A DNA stretch of 64,000 nucleotides from Kryptolebias marmoratus (lineage: Eukaryota; Chordata; Actinopteri; Cyprinodontiformes; Rivulidae), in contig NC_051452.1 in NCBI RefSeq assembly GCF_001649575.2, forward strand, positions 9,561,585 to 9,625,584. The letters run 5' to 3'. Numbering within the stretch: the first letter of the stretch is position 1; every line of letters starts with the position of its first letter. The translations under genes were made by a program, and so were the position numbers. The notes beneath the pieces are model-generated. The model was not told the origin of the DNA. It saw only the letters and a list, made by a program, of their open reading frames with translations, and ran no database searches. Positions 45,345 to 56,040 of the stretch are shown here, in pieces.

Positions 45345-45633
45345 CTAGCATTTCTTGACTCTCAGCTACAACCTCACCAAATCTTAGCCCAATATTTGAA
45401 ACTGATTCAGTTACAGCTGTTTTTTATGATTGCTGAAGTTGATTAGCTGTGGTGGCCATCTTGAATCTGATTGACTCCAAACATTAATAAGTTGTAGGTG
45501 TACACCCAGTTATTCTCTCCTGAGAGTTTCATTAAAATCCATCCACTGGTTCATGAAGTATTTTGCTTACAAACGCATGCACAGACAGGGGCAGTTACAC
45601 TATTGCCAGCCTTTCATGGCAGGAGGGGATTAA
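45345..45633 (+). repeat. Family A foldback repeat, copy 14 (second of a tandem pair)
   Basis: It begins 'ctagcatttcttgactctca', with the same terminus-to-core junction as the preceding copy. It retains a fuller right half: 'gctgtggtggccatcttgaa', 'gagagtttcattaaaatcca', 'tattgccagcctttcatggc' and a terminal 'aggaggggatta'. The start-to-start period is 234 bases. Confidence 0.85.
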
Positions 45634-48600
45634 ATATAAAAAGAAAAGAGCTAAACTGTGTGGTTGTCAAGACTTTAGTTGCTTGACAGAACCCGTCCAA
45701 TAAAAAGATATACCAGTGAAAACCAGAAATCTATTTTAATGGAAATGAAATGAGAATGCAATTTACATATGATTTGTTCAAATCAACATAATGAAACCTT
45801 AAATTTAGACTTTTCTTATTTCGAAAACTCTAAAGATTTGGCTAATCAATGTAAGGTAATTCTCCAATTTCCTGCAGATTTTCAGTTTTTCATGAACAAA
45901 TGCAGTTGTGGACTCATTAAAAAACATTGGCTGCCGACAATTATCTTGCAGCTCTTTTATATTATAATACATGTAGTCTAGTTAAGTTTTAGCCATTATT
46001 TTAGCTTTTTCAGGAACATGGCTACTTCAGCTGCTTTTAACAAAACTTTTTTTTCCATTAAGGCTGCAAAAACCTGGGTACGCTAAATGCTACACGTTAA
46101 ATGTGTGTCAGACATTTCTCATTTTTAAATTTCACAGTTGACGAGTCACACAGCTTTTTACCGTTTATCATTTCCCAACACTGAGCCGTAGTGGCAGCTT
46201 CCCTTTTCATATATTGACAGTTTCAGCGCCGTCACGTCACTTCATTCTTTGGCAACTCAGAAGCATAACAGCTGCAGGTTGATTTCAATCCCATGTACGG
46301 CCTTGGGTCTTTCATAGATCATACAGAAACTGCATAAAAGCATCTCAGGCTTAGCTTCAAAGTGTTTTGTGAAAAGTGCTTTTGATGATTTAAACAAACA
46401 GTAAAAATATTTTTATTTTTTACATTTTTTGATATCACATCAACATTATTTATTTTACTTTCTTCTCTAAAGCAAGGTTAGAGACTTCTGGATGCCCCAC
46501 TCTTAAAACTTGTGTTTTTTGGAGTCTCTGGGTCTTTGAATTATGCTGTATTCAAGTACACCTACAGCTACATCATGAAAAAAGCCATTCTAACATGTTT
46601 TTACCCGATTTGCTCTTTTAAGGAGCATACTCAAGGCCTTTTCATTAGAACAATTATATTACAGAGCGACCAGAAACCAAAGAAGCTGTATAAACCGGTG
46701 ATTTATATTTTAATAGAATATTGATCCAATAAAATGTGAGCCCAACATTTTTCTCTTTCGCAATAAACACAAGATGAAATATACTGTCTTTGTAATATAG
46801 ACGGCAATAAAAAAGCCTTTCAGTATTTCAAAATGAATTAGTTTGACAATATGAAATACACACAAAGAACAATTTCTGTCTGAAAAGCCACAAAGTTGAG
46901 TGAAATCTTTCCAACCAGTTTACGTCCAACTTTATTGCCCAACTCTGAAACACAAAGGCAGAGAATGTTTTTGCCTCAGACTTTGAATGAATTTTAATTA
47001 AACTTGCAGAAAGTAATATTTAGATTACTTTCTCTATAAGTGATGAACTTTGGAAACCAAACTGATTTAAGACAGTTGCCCCAACTAGTTGTTGTAACTC
47101 AACATAACATGATCTCAATCTAAAACTTGGACATGAGAGGAAGCAAACAATTGTTACTTCATAACCTAAAGAGGTAGTGACTTTTTTGCAGCGTGAGCTA
47201 CACAAAGTTTACATTCGACTATCCTAAAGTAGAACTCAACACTTCCTGCACGTTGCAATATAGACATACTTAAGTAATGACAAAATTGCTTGCCGCCAGT
47301 GTTAAATACTTAATGAATTGTTTCAGTTCTAAATTTGGCACATCCTGTTGGATTATCATGAAGTGGCTTCAATAAAATTAGGTATTAATCACTTTATTTA
47401 GACGTGAATTATCCCTGGATGAGGCTGTAGGGATAAATGCAGAAGACAAACGTGGTTTCATTTAAGATACTCTTCTTGGTCAAATTCAAAGTGAAGTGTT
47501 TAGATCTGCAAAGTGGCTCTGCTGGTTACTTTGGTTCCATATTAATAGGATAATGATGGATTATTACTTTTAAGAAAATTTCAAGTCTCTCCCTGCTGAG
47601 TGTCATAATAGTGAAATGAATTGAAGTCGGTGGTATTCCTAACCTTTAAGATATTCTGTAAAAATGAGCTGCTGGGAGGTAAATTATACAAGACTTATTA
47701 GTATCAACATTACACACGTCAACAGCATCCAACAATGTCAATTTCCTGTTGAGACGCTCTTCAAAGATGGTGCTCCAGCTGGGAGCTGCAGGGCTCTGCT
47801 TCATTTTCGTTGGCTGCCACCACATGCGAGCTCCTGTAGCCGTTTGATTGAAGGCTCGGGTAAAGAAATCGCTGATGGGTTGTATAGATCAGCGCCTCAG
47901 TGGAGCTTTGACGGTTAAACGTTTGGAGGAAAATTCTTGTTAGCCGTGTGGTCAAACATGCAAATAATCCAAAAAAAAAAAAAAAGCATGAAAGGCTCAC
48001 GCTCAGTGGTGAATGTGGTGCAGCGACAGGCTCCAAATTCAAACATGCTCACACGCAAACAAGCATCAAAAAGAGAAATTCCATCTCTGTCCTGCAGCCT
48101 CCATTAGCCATCCATCAGAATCACAGGCACTGTAATAAATCAAACCAACAAGATTCTCAAAGCCATATGGCCCCGGTGCCCTCATGATATGATGTGTGGG
48201 ATAATATTAACCCTTAAGCCCTATGCGTTTGTCTAAAAGGCCTTTTGGTCACATGAATGGTGAGCAGGTGAAGCGTGCGCCCTCCAAGGCCAAGGTGAAA
48301 CCGACGAGGAGCAACGCCTCACATGTCTGCACAACCAAGGTGACTTTAAAACGACAAGCAGAGAACATGACCGATTCAACCCAACCAGCGTTAACACCCT
48401 GCTTTTCAATTAGCTTTGTTAAACAGCGCTGCCTCATACTGAAAATAAATGTCTGAAGGGGATTAGGTTTTTTAAAGGCCATGTTGGGGTTTTTGTGATG
48501 AATTTCAACCTTTTGGAGCCGGTCTTAGAGTCTGTGTTTGCCTAAAATCTGTGTTTACATATTTATTCACCACTTTTTAGTTTATTTTGAAGATTTTTCA

Positions 48601-49257
48601 GTCATTTAAGCTTCACTCTTTGAGACATCTTTTGATGATGGTGATTGTGGTTTTGCATTCCAGGATGAAGAATCAGCTGATACTCTAGTTTCTTGGTGCA
48701 CACATAAACCTGATCACTCTGCTTTTCTGCCTGCTGGCGGGTGATAATGTTAGGCAATAGTCAGATGGATTTCACTGACAGTTTACTGTGAAACCTTGGA
48801 CTAGGTTGAGCTAAATGTGCTGCAGAAGTCGGTCCTGTTTCTAAATCTTGTTCAACACATGCTTTGATAAATAATTTATAGCTTTGTGAGTACAATTTAG
48901 AATTCATGACTAATTGAGGAAGCATTTAAGCATTACTGTTTGATGTTCAATAAATTATTTAGAGATCCTGAGTGAAAAAGTAGTAGCTGTAAAGAGGGTT
49001 TAATTACAGGTTTAGTTAAGTTGTCAGAGGTGGATTTATGACATGACGGGCAGAGTTGAAGCTGGAATTTTTATTTATTTTAAAGACCTGTAAACAGTTC
49101 AAACACATTTTTTACAGGTCAGTTATTCACATACTGTAAATATTTGTACCAAAGTGTGGGATCTTTTACATGTTCACTTGAAATTGTCAGCGTTTAAAGA
49201 TAAGAGGTTGCAGAAATTCTTAGGCATTTTTACACAATTCAAGACTGGTCAACTATA

Positions 49258-49262
<5 letters not shown>

Positions 49263-49288
<26 letters not shown>
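49263..49288. repeat. (TA)13 microsatellite
   Basis: Thirteen uninterrupted TA units are visible directly. Confidence 0.97.
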
Positions 49289-50296
49289 CTGTAACTATAC
49301 TATAAAGAAAGAAAAGAGCAAATTGGCAATTGAGACACAAATCTGACAACTTGTAAAATAAAATCATGCAAAAATAAATGCCGTGTGTGGACGGACAGAT
49401 GAATGGATGGAAATGGACAGATTCCTGATGAGTTCAAATACTTTAACTTGACTTTATTTTTTAGTCACTGAAGGTGTTTTGCTTAAAACTCTTCCTAACT
49501 TGTGACTGGTAGGGAAGTTTTAGACCTAAGCTCTTTAAACATTGAGTCAATTCTTTGCTGGAAACGTTAGGAGTTTACCAACCTGTCTGTCGGAGCACAA
49601 ATAGGCATTTCATACCAAACAGATGGGACCGATTTGACCCAGTATTTGTGTTGGACTCCAATACTGTCGTCATTCTTGGATTGGATATTGGGCCAAGGCC
49701 ACTGATCCAGGCTCCATGGTCTTGTGTCGCTGCAGTTTCTATTTTTGTCTGATTTTATAGTTGAAGTTTAAACTTGCAGCAGAAAATGTGACACAATTAC
49801 ATATTAAAATGTTGTGTGGTTTTATACATGTAACTGATGTATTTGTCATCCAGCATTCTTGAAGTTAACTTTAGACTAACAGGCAGGGTTTTACTTGAGC
49901 CTGCTGACAGACAGCCTGGTACAGCAGCTGCAAAGTGAGCGGTCTGTTAACTCACACTGTCCTTTTTTCAAGTATTGTAATGTTAACATAGAAGAGCAAG
50001 CCACCAATTTACAATATAGGTAATCCAAACATTTAGAGACATGGAAGCTATGGTGGATTGTAACAGTTAAAAAAATAAATAAAACTTGTCACAGTCAACA
50101 TGGACAGATCACAAAGAAGGGACAAACAAGGAGATCTAGCAAAGCAAGAAACACTAATGAATTGCAGAGAATTTGCAATTTATCACCTATTTATTTTAGT
50201 TTAACTTGTGTCTGTGGAGCATGCTGGATTTGAAAATGTTTGCAGCGTGTTAGGTGTCAAGGTAGGCTGCATTTACCGTCAAAGAAATGCACAAAT

Positions 50297-50315
50297 ACAC
50301 ACACACACACACACA
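50297..50315. repeat. (AC)9 microsatellite
   Basis: About nine AC units lie 30 bases before the GCTAG hairpin. Confidence 0.95.
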
Positions 50316-50345
50316 AAGACCTCCGTTACAATTAGTAATGCTAGT

Positions 50346-50376
50346 GCTAGCAATTAGCAGCGCTAATTGTTCTAGC
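50346..50376. repeat. Hairpin of GCTAG/GCTAAT units
   Basis: GCTAGCAATTAGC at 50346-50358 pairs with GCTAATTG (50362-50369) plus CTAGC (50372-50376). The loop is three bases, AGC, with a two-base bulge. Further GCTAAT and GCTAG units lie on either side. Confidence 0.85.
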
Positions 50377-51957
50377 GACGCTAATCATTATTTAAATAAA
50401 GGTAAAAACAGTTGCAAATGTCAGCTAATTAATCATTTAGACTTTGTTTTGTTCAGCAGAGCAGTGACTCCTCGCACACCGTGCAACGTCTCTGCTTCTA
50501 AAATAAATAATTAATGATTCACAGCATGAAGGTTTGTTAAATTCCAACATTACAAGTTGTTTGGGACATAAATAGAAATACATGTGTATGTAGATGGGCA
50601 AAAACCACAGCATCATTATGGACATTGACTTTGTGGTTTATTATTTAACATCTTTATATACTTAATTTGAGGTTACATTAAAATTAAACAATTTAAATTA
50701 AATATTCAAGTGTAAACACAACAGATGAGAAAATATTGGTCTTCGCAGGTATTTTGCCTTGGATAATGGCATTAAAACCAAAATCGTGTGGATTGATGCA
50801 TCATGTTCAAGTGCATTTTTAAAAAAAATTTACCAGTTAAAGGTGATACAACTGTATTTTACCAGAAGCAGTTTTGGAGATTCATGCATAGATGTTTGTT
50901 GGAATCACATTTATGTCCTTGACCTACCTATTTGTCTCATGACTGTCTCCCACCCGACGAGCATGTGAGATGCATTTGGTCGGATCGTTTCAAAGGATAT
51001 GAAAACTGTCTGGGAAGGGTTATCAAAGTTGCTCTGTAGATGTTAGATAGGTGACACTGAGACCACCTCGTGGCGTCCTTCACTTCTCTATCAAACAATC
51101 TGTCCTTCCTGTCCAGATCGTGACCATCCTCAAAAAGAAAGAGAGACATCAGGCCTGAACTCTCAGCGAACCTTGCACTCCCCTTGCTGACATTTTAAAC
51201 AACTCTCCCTGATAACGCACACACATTTTGCACCCAATTTCTTCCTTGCAACTCTGAATGACTCACATCATTGCACATTGTTCCCTCACACAGTCGCTTG
51301 CTCACCAGTGTTCACTCGCATCTGGGAGGATCCTGACTCGAGAGCTGCGAGACTCCTAATTGGTTCCAGTGGTTGAGTGTGTGCGCTGACTTTGACCATC
51401 ATTCGGAGTGATCATGAGTGACAGTCTGCCCCAGTGGCACCCTTTGCCTCCATGACAGAAAAGGTCGGTACAGGACAGGTGTCTGTCAGAACCGGTCAAT
51501 TACGAAAATGATCCTGGAGGCATTAAAGGGGAGATATGATAAACCGGTGACCTCTCCTTTCATACACAGCAGCACAAATCAGCATATACATGAAAAATCT
51601 GGTTTTGTACTCATAGGTCCGCTCCGAATGCACAACTCCCCAGCTCCACTCACTGTCATTTCTGTTCATCTCAGGTGAGTTAGATGAAGGCTCCACAATG
51701 TCCTTGATTGTTGATGATCAGTGCCAGTGATTCAATTACGGGCTGCAGCTTCCACTCTGAATGTGTAATTTAAAGCACATCAGTCGTTACGCAGAGAGGA
51801 AACAAGAGCGGCTGATGGTGGAAAAGGCTTGATGGCACTTCAGGAACCTTAGGGGACTTTTCAGAGAAGAGTGATGGAGCAATGAGGGGTCATATTGAGA
51901 ATTTACTGCAGAATCACCAAAAGTGCTGATGCATTGCCACATATATATGACATTTTG

Positions 51958-52180
51958 TGCAAGAGGCTACTGCCATGCCAAATCTTAGCTCAGTTTGTGT
52001 AAAACTGACCGAGTTAAGGCAATTTTTGTGTTTTCAAAGGCTTCTCAGCTGCAGTGGCCATCTTAAATTGGGTTGACTCCAAAAGTTAATCAGTTGTAGA
52101 TGTGAATGCAATGATTACTTTTTGAAAGTCTCATTAAAATCCATTTAGTGGTTAATAGGCACACATGTCCATGAACACAC
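51958..52180 (+). repeat. Family A foldback repeat, copy 15
   Basis: Blocks 'aaatcttagctcagtttgtg', 'gcagtggccatcttaaattg', 'gactccaaaagttaatcagt' and 'ctcattaaaatccatttagt' are in the usual order. The right end passes into the AGCTAAAA minisatellite. Confidence 0.8.
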
Positions 52181-52204
52181 AAGCTATTTGCCGATGGCAA
52201 ACTG

Positions 52205-52410
52205 ATGCTAAAATTAGCAAAAGCATAGCTAAAAGCCTAGAGGAGCAGAAAGCTGAAGAAGCAGAACAGTAGCTGCAAGTTAAAAGTAAAAAAAAAAGAA
52301 ACAGAATCTAAAAGTAGCAGAACTCTAGCTAAAAGCTGTATGTGGCAAAACAGCTAAAAGTTGGAGATGGTAGCTAAAACTGCTAGCAAGAAGATGGCTA
52401 AAAGTAGCAT
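52205..52410 (+). repeat. Degenerate AGCTAAAA minisatellite
   Basis: Units of the form (T)AGCTAAAAG, spaced by AGCAGAA or AGTAGCA segments, recur about ten times over 200 bases with interruptions. Similar arrays are familiar from other fish genomes. It directly follows a family A copy. Confidence 0.75.
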
Positions 52411-53859
52411 CAGAAACAAAAATAAAGCAATCATGTCGAAGCAGATGTTTAAGAGAACAATGAGATTTCTTTAATTCTTTAAAAAAAATATGCATTTTTT
52501 ATGGGGAATTGTATTTTGAATAAACATAAATATTTTAAAAAGGATAATTCATAATAAACAGAAGTCATGGCACATTGTTCCTGAGCAAGCTGAACATTTT
52601 GATACATGAATGATTAAAATAACGCAAAGTATTCAGTCGTAGTTTGCAAAATACATAAGGAAGAAACTATAAACAGGAAAACAATGGTGTTAATGCTGAC
52701 TCAGCACTTACACAACGAGATGAGGACATTTAAACAACTATCAGTCTGTGAAACAGTGGAAAATTAGAAGACGTTTGTTTCACCCACCTGTTTTTATACA
52801 ATGATGACTAACATAACAATTATGCAAAATTATTACAATTATTTCAAGTGATCCTGATTATATAATTATGAAATGAACGAGAGTTGTCTAGCTGTGCTTA
52901 TTTAACGTGGATGCACAATTTGATGCAACAAAACACCACCGTATTCATAAAATATTACTTTATCACTCTCTTCTGAATGTTGAATGGTATGACTTTGCGG
53001 TTTTTATTTATTTATTTTTCTAGTTTGGATGAAATTTATATCTGGCTTTGTACTCGCCGTATGGAGAGAGCTTTCTGTTCCTCATTTAAATAATCCCACA
53101 TGTCACACAGTAGCAACAAAGTCTGTTTTGTAAAATAAGAATCTTTAAGTCTCCGAGGAGTAAACTGTCGGACATATCAGACATTTGTCATATGAATTAT
53201 GGAAATCCAAACTTGACAAGTTTTATGCTTGTATCTGCTTTGTTTGCCCCAGTTAAAATACATACATCTTAATGATGTGGCTGAAACTAAATAAATAAAT
53301 AGGTTTGCGTGTATTTTTAGCCCATGTAGGATAAAAAATGTAGCTCAAACGCTTTGATTATACAGTTATATGAGGATTTTGGCAGATTAGGCTTGTTAGA
53401 TAAATTCTGTGTTTGAGTTTGTCAAAGATTAAAACTAAAGTAGGCCCACTTTTGAAGATGAAACGTGTGTTTTGGCTTTCTTGCTAGGTTCAAAGCAGGT
53501 ATTAATCAGGAAAACTCCAAAAACAAGCCCAGACACAGATGTCTTTAATGTCAGTCGACAGCCATATGGTGCCGGACGTCCTTTTGACCTGCTTTTGCAT
53601 TTGAGATGAATCGGCACATTTGTTGGCGTGCATTACTTTCCAGAATACCTTTCTTCCCTCTGTACGCACACAGGAATAGGGTATGCTTTAATACAGCTGA
53701 AGTTAATGAAGACTAATCAGCCGGTGAAGCTGATCAATGATTGTGTCATCGTAGCAGAGGTCACTCACTGATACTAACACGTGCACACACCCTGGATGAT
53801 TTCAGTGTTAGGTGGAGGTAATTTTTAGGCAGAAAGTGCCTCACTGATGTTTGCTTGAG
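52411..53859. other. Non-coding stretch, nothing recognised
   Basis: AT-rich sequence. The minus frame at 53435-53617 shows no domain. Confidence 0.4.
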
Positions 53860-54950
53860 TCAGACTTTGTCTGGACATTTGCAACACCTTCACCTTCAGT
53901 CATTCTGTTGTAGATTTGCTGCTGAGATCATCGTTTAATGACTTGACTTTGGCCAAGTCTCAGCTGTCGGACAGCTTGCCTAACGCTTGACTCCAGATTA
54001 CATGGTCGATTGAATCACTGCAAAATGTCCAGGTCCTGTGGCTGCAAACCAAGCCCAAATCATCACCCCTCCACCTCTGTGCTCGGAAGATGATATATGA
54101 CGTGTTTGTGCTGTTTGGTTTTCTCCACACATGGTACTGTGCATTATGGTCAAACCTCTGCTTTAGCTGTCGAAAGGACTTTGTTCCAGAAGTCTTGTGG
54201 TTCATTGAGATTCAACTTCACAGCCCTAAGTCAGGCTGCCATGTTTGTTTAAGACTGAGAAGGATTTCACCTGGCAACCCTTCAAAAACCCCCATCTTGT
54301 TCCATCTTTTTCTAACTGGTTCTGTCATAAACTTGAACATTCACCTTACTAAATGAGTCCTGTAGAGTCTGAGAAGGAACTCTTGGGTTTTTGCAGTTTT
54401 TCTGAGCATTACACAGTCTGACCTTCGAGATCATGTGCTGGGATGTCCCCTCTTGGCAACATTGGCAACCATCTTCCATGTTTTCCACTTTAATTAAGAT
54501 TTCTCTCTTTAGAATGATGGGAATTCTTTAAACATGGGCTTACAGCACTTCCTGGACTGATGGACACCAACAATTTGTCTAAGGTCATTACTGATGTCTT
54601 TTGGCGTTGTGTAAACGCACATCTGTCTGCTCCAGAGCAGCAAACTGACAAAACTCCTGATTTTATAAAGGTGGTCACACTGAGCCGAGTGAATTAGCAG
54701 CACTGGGCTGCTACTTTTTAAAATCCTATTGAATTATGAGACTTAGCTTTGTTTTTCCACACAGTTCTTCAATTTTAGCTTTATTTTTGTTCTAATAAAT
54801 AATTACATAGTGGAATGTGTGTGTTTTTGTACACTTGATGTTTGAGTTAAATAATTTTTGAACGTGGTGAAGACCAGATCATATTTATTATGCTCTGATA
54901 TGCATAACCCTAGATTTGAATTAAGGTGGACTTTCTTTTTTCTATGATTG
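53860..54950 (-). mobile_element. Tc1-like transposon, family 2, copy 2 (3'-truncated)
   Basis: Read on the minus strand, the element starts at 54950 (plus strand 'tctatgattg', then TA at 54951-54952). The terminal ~170 bases ('gtgtgtttttgtacacttga', 'gaagaccagatcatatttat') are the inverse of the 3' end of the copy at 36.4-37.4 kb. The leader 'gtagcagcccagtgctgct' and transposase gene follow. The distal inverted repeat is not found near 53860, so the 3' end is lost. The two family 2 copies lie about 17 kb apart in opposite orientation and are truncated at different ends. Confidence 0.85.
53865..54690 (-). pseudogene. Tc1-like transposase, broken
   Basis: Read right to left, the leader leads into the start region near 54600 ('acacaacgccaaaagacatc' on the minus strand). 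The helix-turn-helix region and the DDE core follow. The best-preserved core piece is the minus strand over 54000-54075, which spells WFAATGPGHFAVIQS after a 'GGGVMIW' block, a Tc1 landmark. Frameshifts break this up: the 81-codon frame at 53960-54205 is in another phase. The 'NDPKH' block and C-terminus are missing. The plus-strand frame at 54090-54356 is an antisense shadow. Confidence 0.8.
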
Positions 54951-54952
54951 TA

Positions 54953-55965
54953 AGCCAATGCTTTCAGAAAACCAGCTTTTTCTTCTCTACAATGCAGCTG
55001 CTAGTCAGAAGGAATAAGCTGATGTATGCTAATGTCACAACAGAGTTAGTTCAATGAGAAAAGGAAATGTCAGCTTCACTTGCTTAAGAAAACCCAGTAT
55101 GTGTGTATAAATCTTTGTATGTTTGGAAAACCGCTTCTCTTACACAGCATGCGCATACTGTAATAGACGTTTTTAGTTTTTAAAGAGAATATGTGCATGC
55201 TACCAGCACAGTCATCTTCATGTAATGGAAAAAGGATGACAGGCTGCCAGCATTACAATAGCCAGAGGATAGAAAGCGAGCTAGACCATTTTCTTCTTTA
55301 AAGGCATTATTTTTGTCAAAATCCAATTCCAGCTTGCAAAGGAAACTAAAGATTGATTTCTTTTCTCTGGCTTTTCCTTTGTCATTTCCCATCTTTTCTG
55401 TCAGGATAGATGATGTGATTGTTTTCTGCACACCGGTTCAATCAGATATTTTGCTGTTTGTTTTGAAATAACGTATTCTCCTGCACACACGCAGGCAATC
55501 CAAGGCAGCGGCTCCAGGAGTGGGCACCTCCGCGAGTCGAGCATCCTTGTGCCACCTCTGTCTCGGCTCAATATTCCCCGGGTTATTTAAAGTTATCAGT
55601 ACAATAGCTGAAAGTTAGAAAATGTTTTCATTTCCAGATTGTTTTGGAGATGTTCTCAGACAGGTGTTGAGTTTTGTGGGCTTATCGTTGCCTTTGATTG
55701 ACGAAAAAATAAATATTTAAAAAAATTTAATTCAGGAGAAGTTAGGAGTAGTTTTTTGTTGGCAAGAAAAGTCCAGTGAGTCTGAAATAGGACAGAGTTT
55801 GAATATATTGAAGTTTTTGAAGTTAAAACAGAATTGGACCTGTTCAGTTATTCTGAGGTGACTTTCGTTGTGGTTTTATGACTTCAGGGAAAAAAGCAAA
55901 AAGTTATTTTTAAGGAGAAAGGTGGTCATATTATTTCTGCTCATGTCTGTGTGCAAGATTTCACT
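54953..55965. other. Non-coding stretch, nothing recognised
   Basis: No gene or repeat was supported. Confidence 0.4.
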
Positions 55966-56040
55966 TGTCTCTGTTAGCAAAATATCTCATGAGCCACTGG
56001 ATGGATTTTAATTAAACTGTTTAAAAACAATCAATTAATA
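55966..56040 (-). repeat. Family A foldback repeat, copy 16 (fragment, minus)
   Basis: Only the right-hand block remains, in reverse: 'ctgttagcaaaatatctcat', 'gagccactggatggatttta', 'attaaact'. Confidence 0.75.

Larger units (their letters stand above)
45634..51957. other. Long non-coding stretch with microsatellites and one hairpin
   Basis: No gene, transposon end or family A/B copy was found over 6.3 kb, the second longest repeat-poor run in the window. A (TA)13 run lies at 49263-49288, a CA run at 50297-50315 and a GCTAG hairpin at 50346-50376. The block 48040-48400 is comparatively complex and could be a conserved element. Confidence 0.4.

Noticed and set aside
54090..54356. 88-codon plus-strand frame
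   Set aside because: It is antisense to the Tc1-like transposase remnant read on the minus strand.
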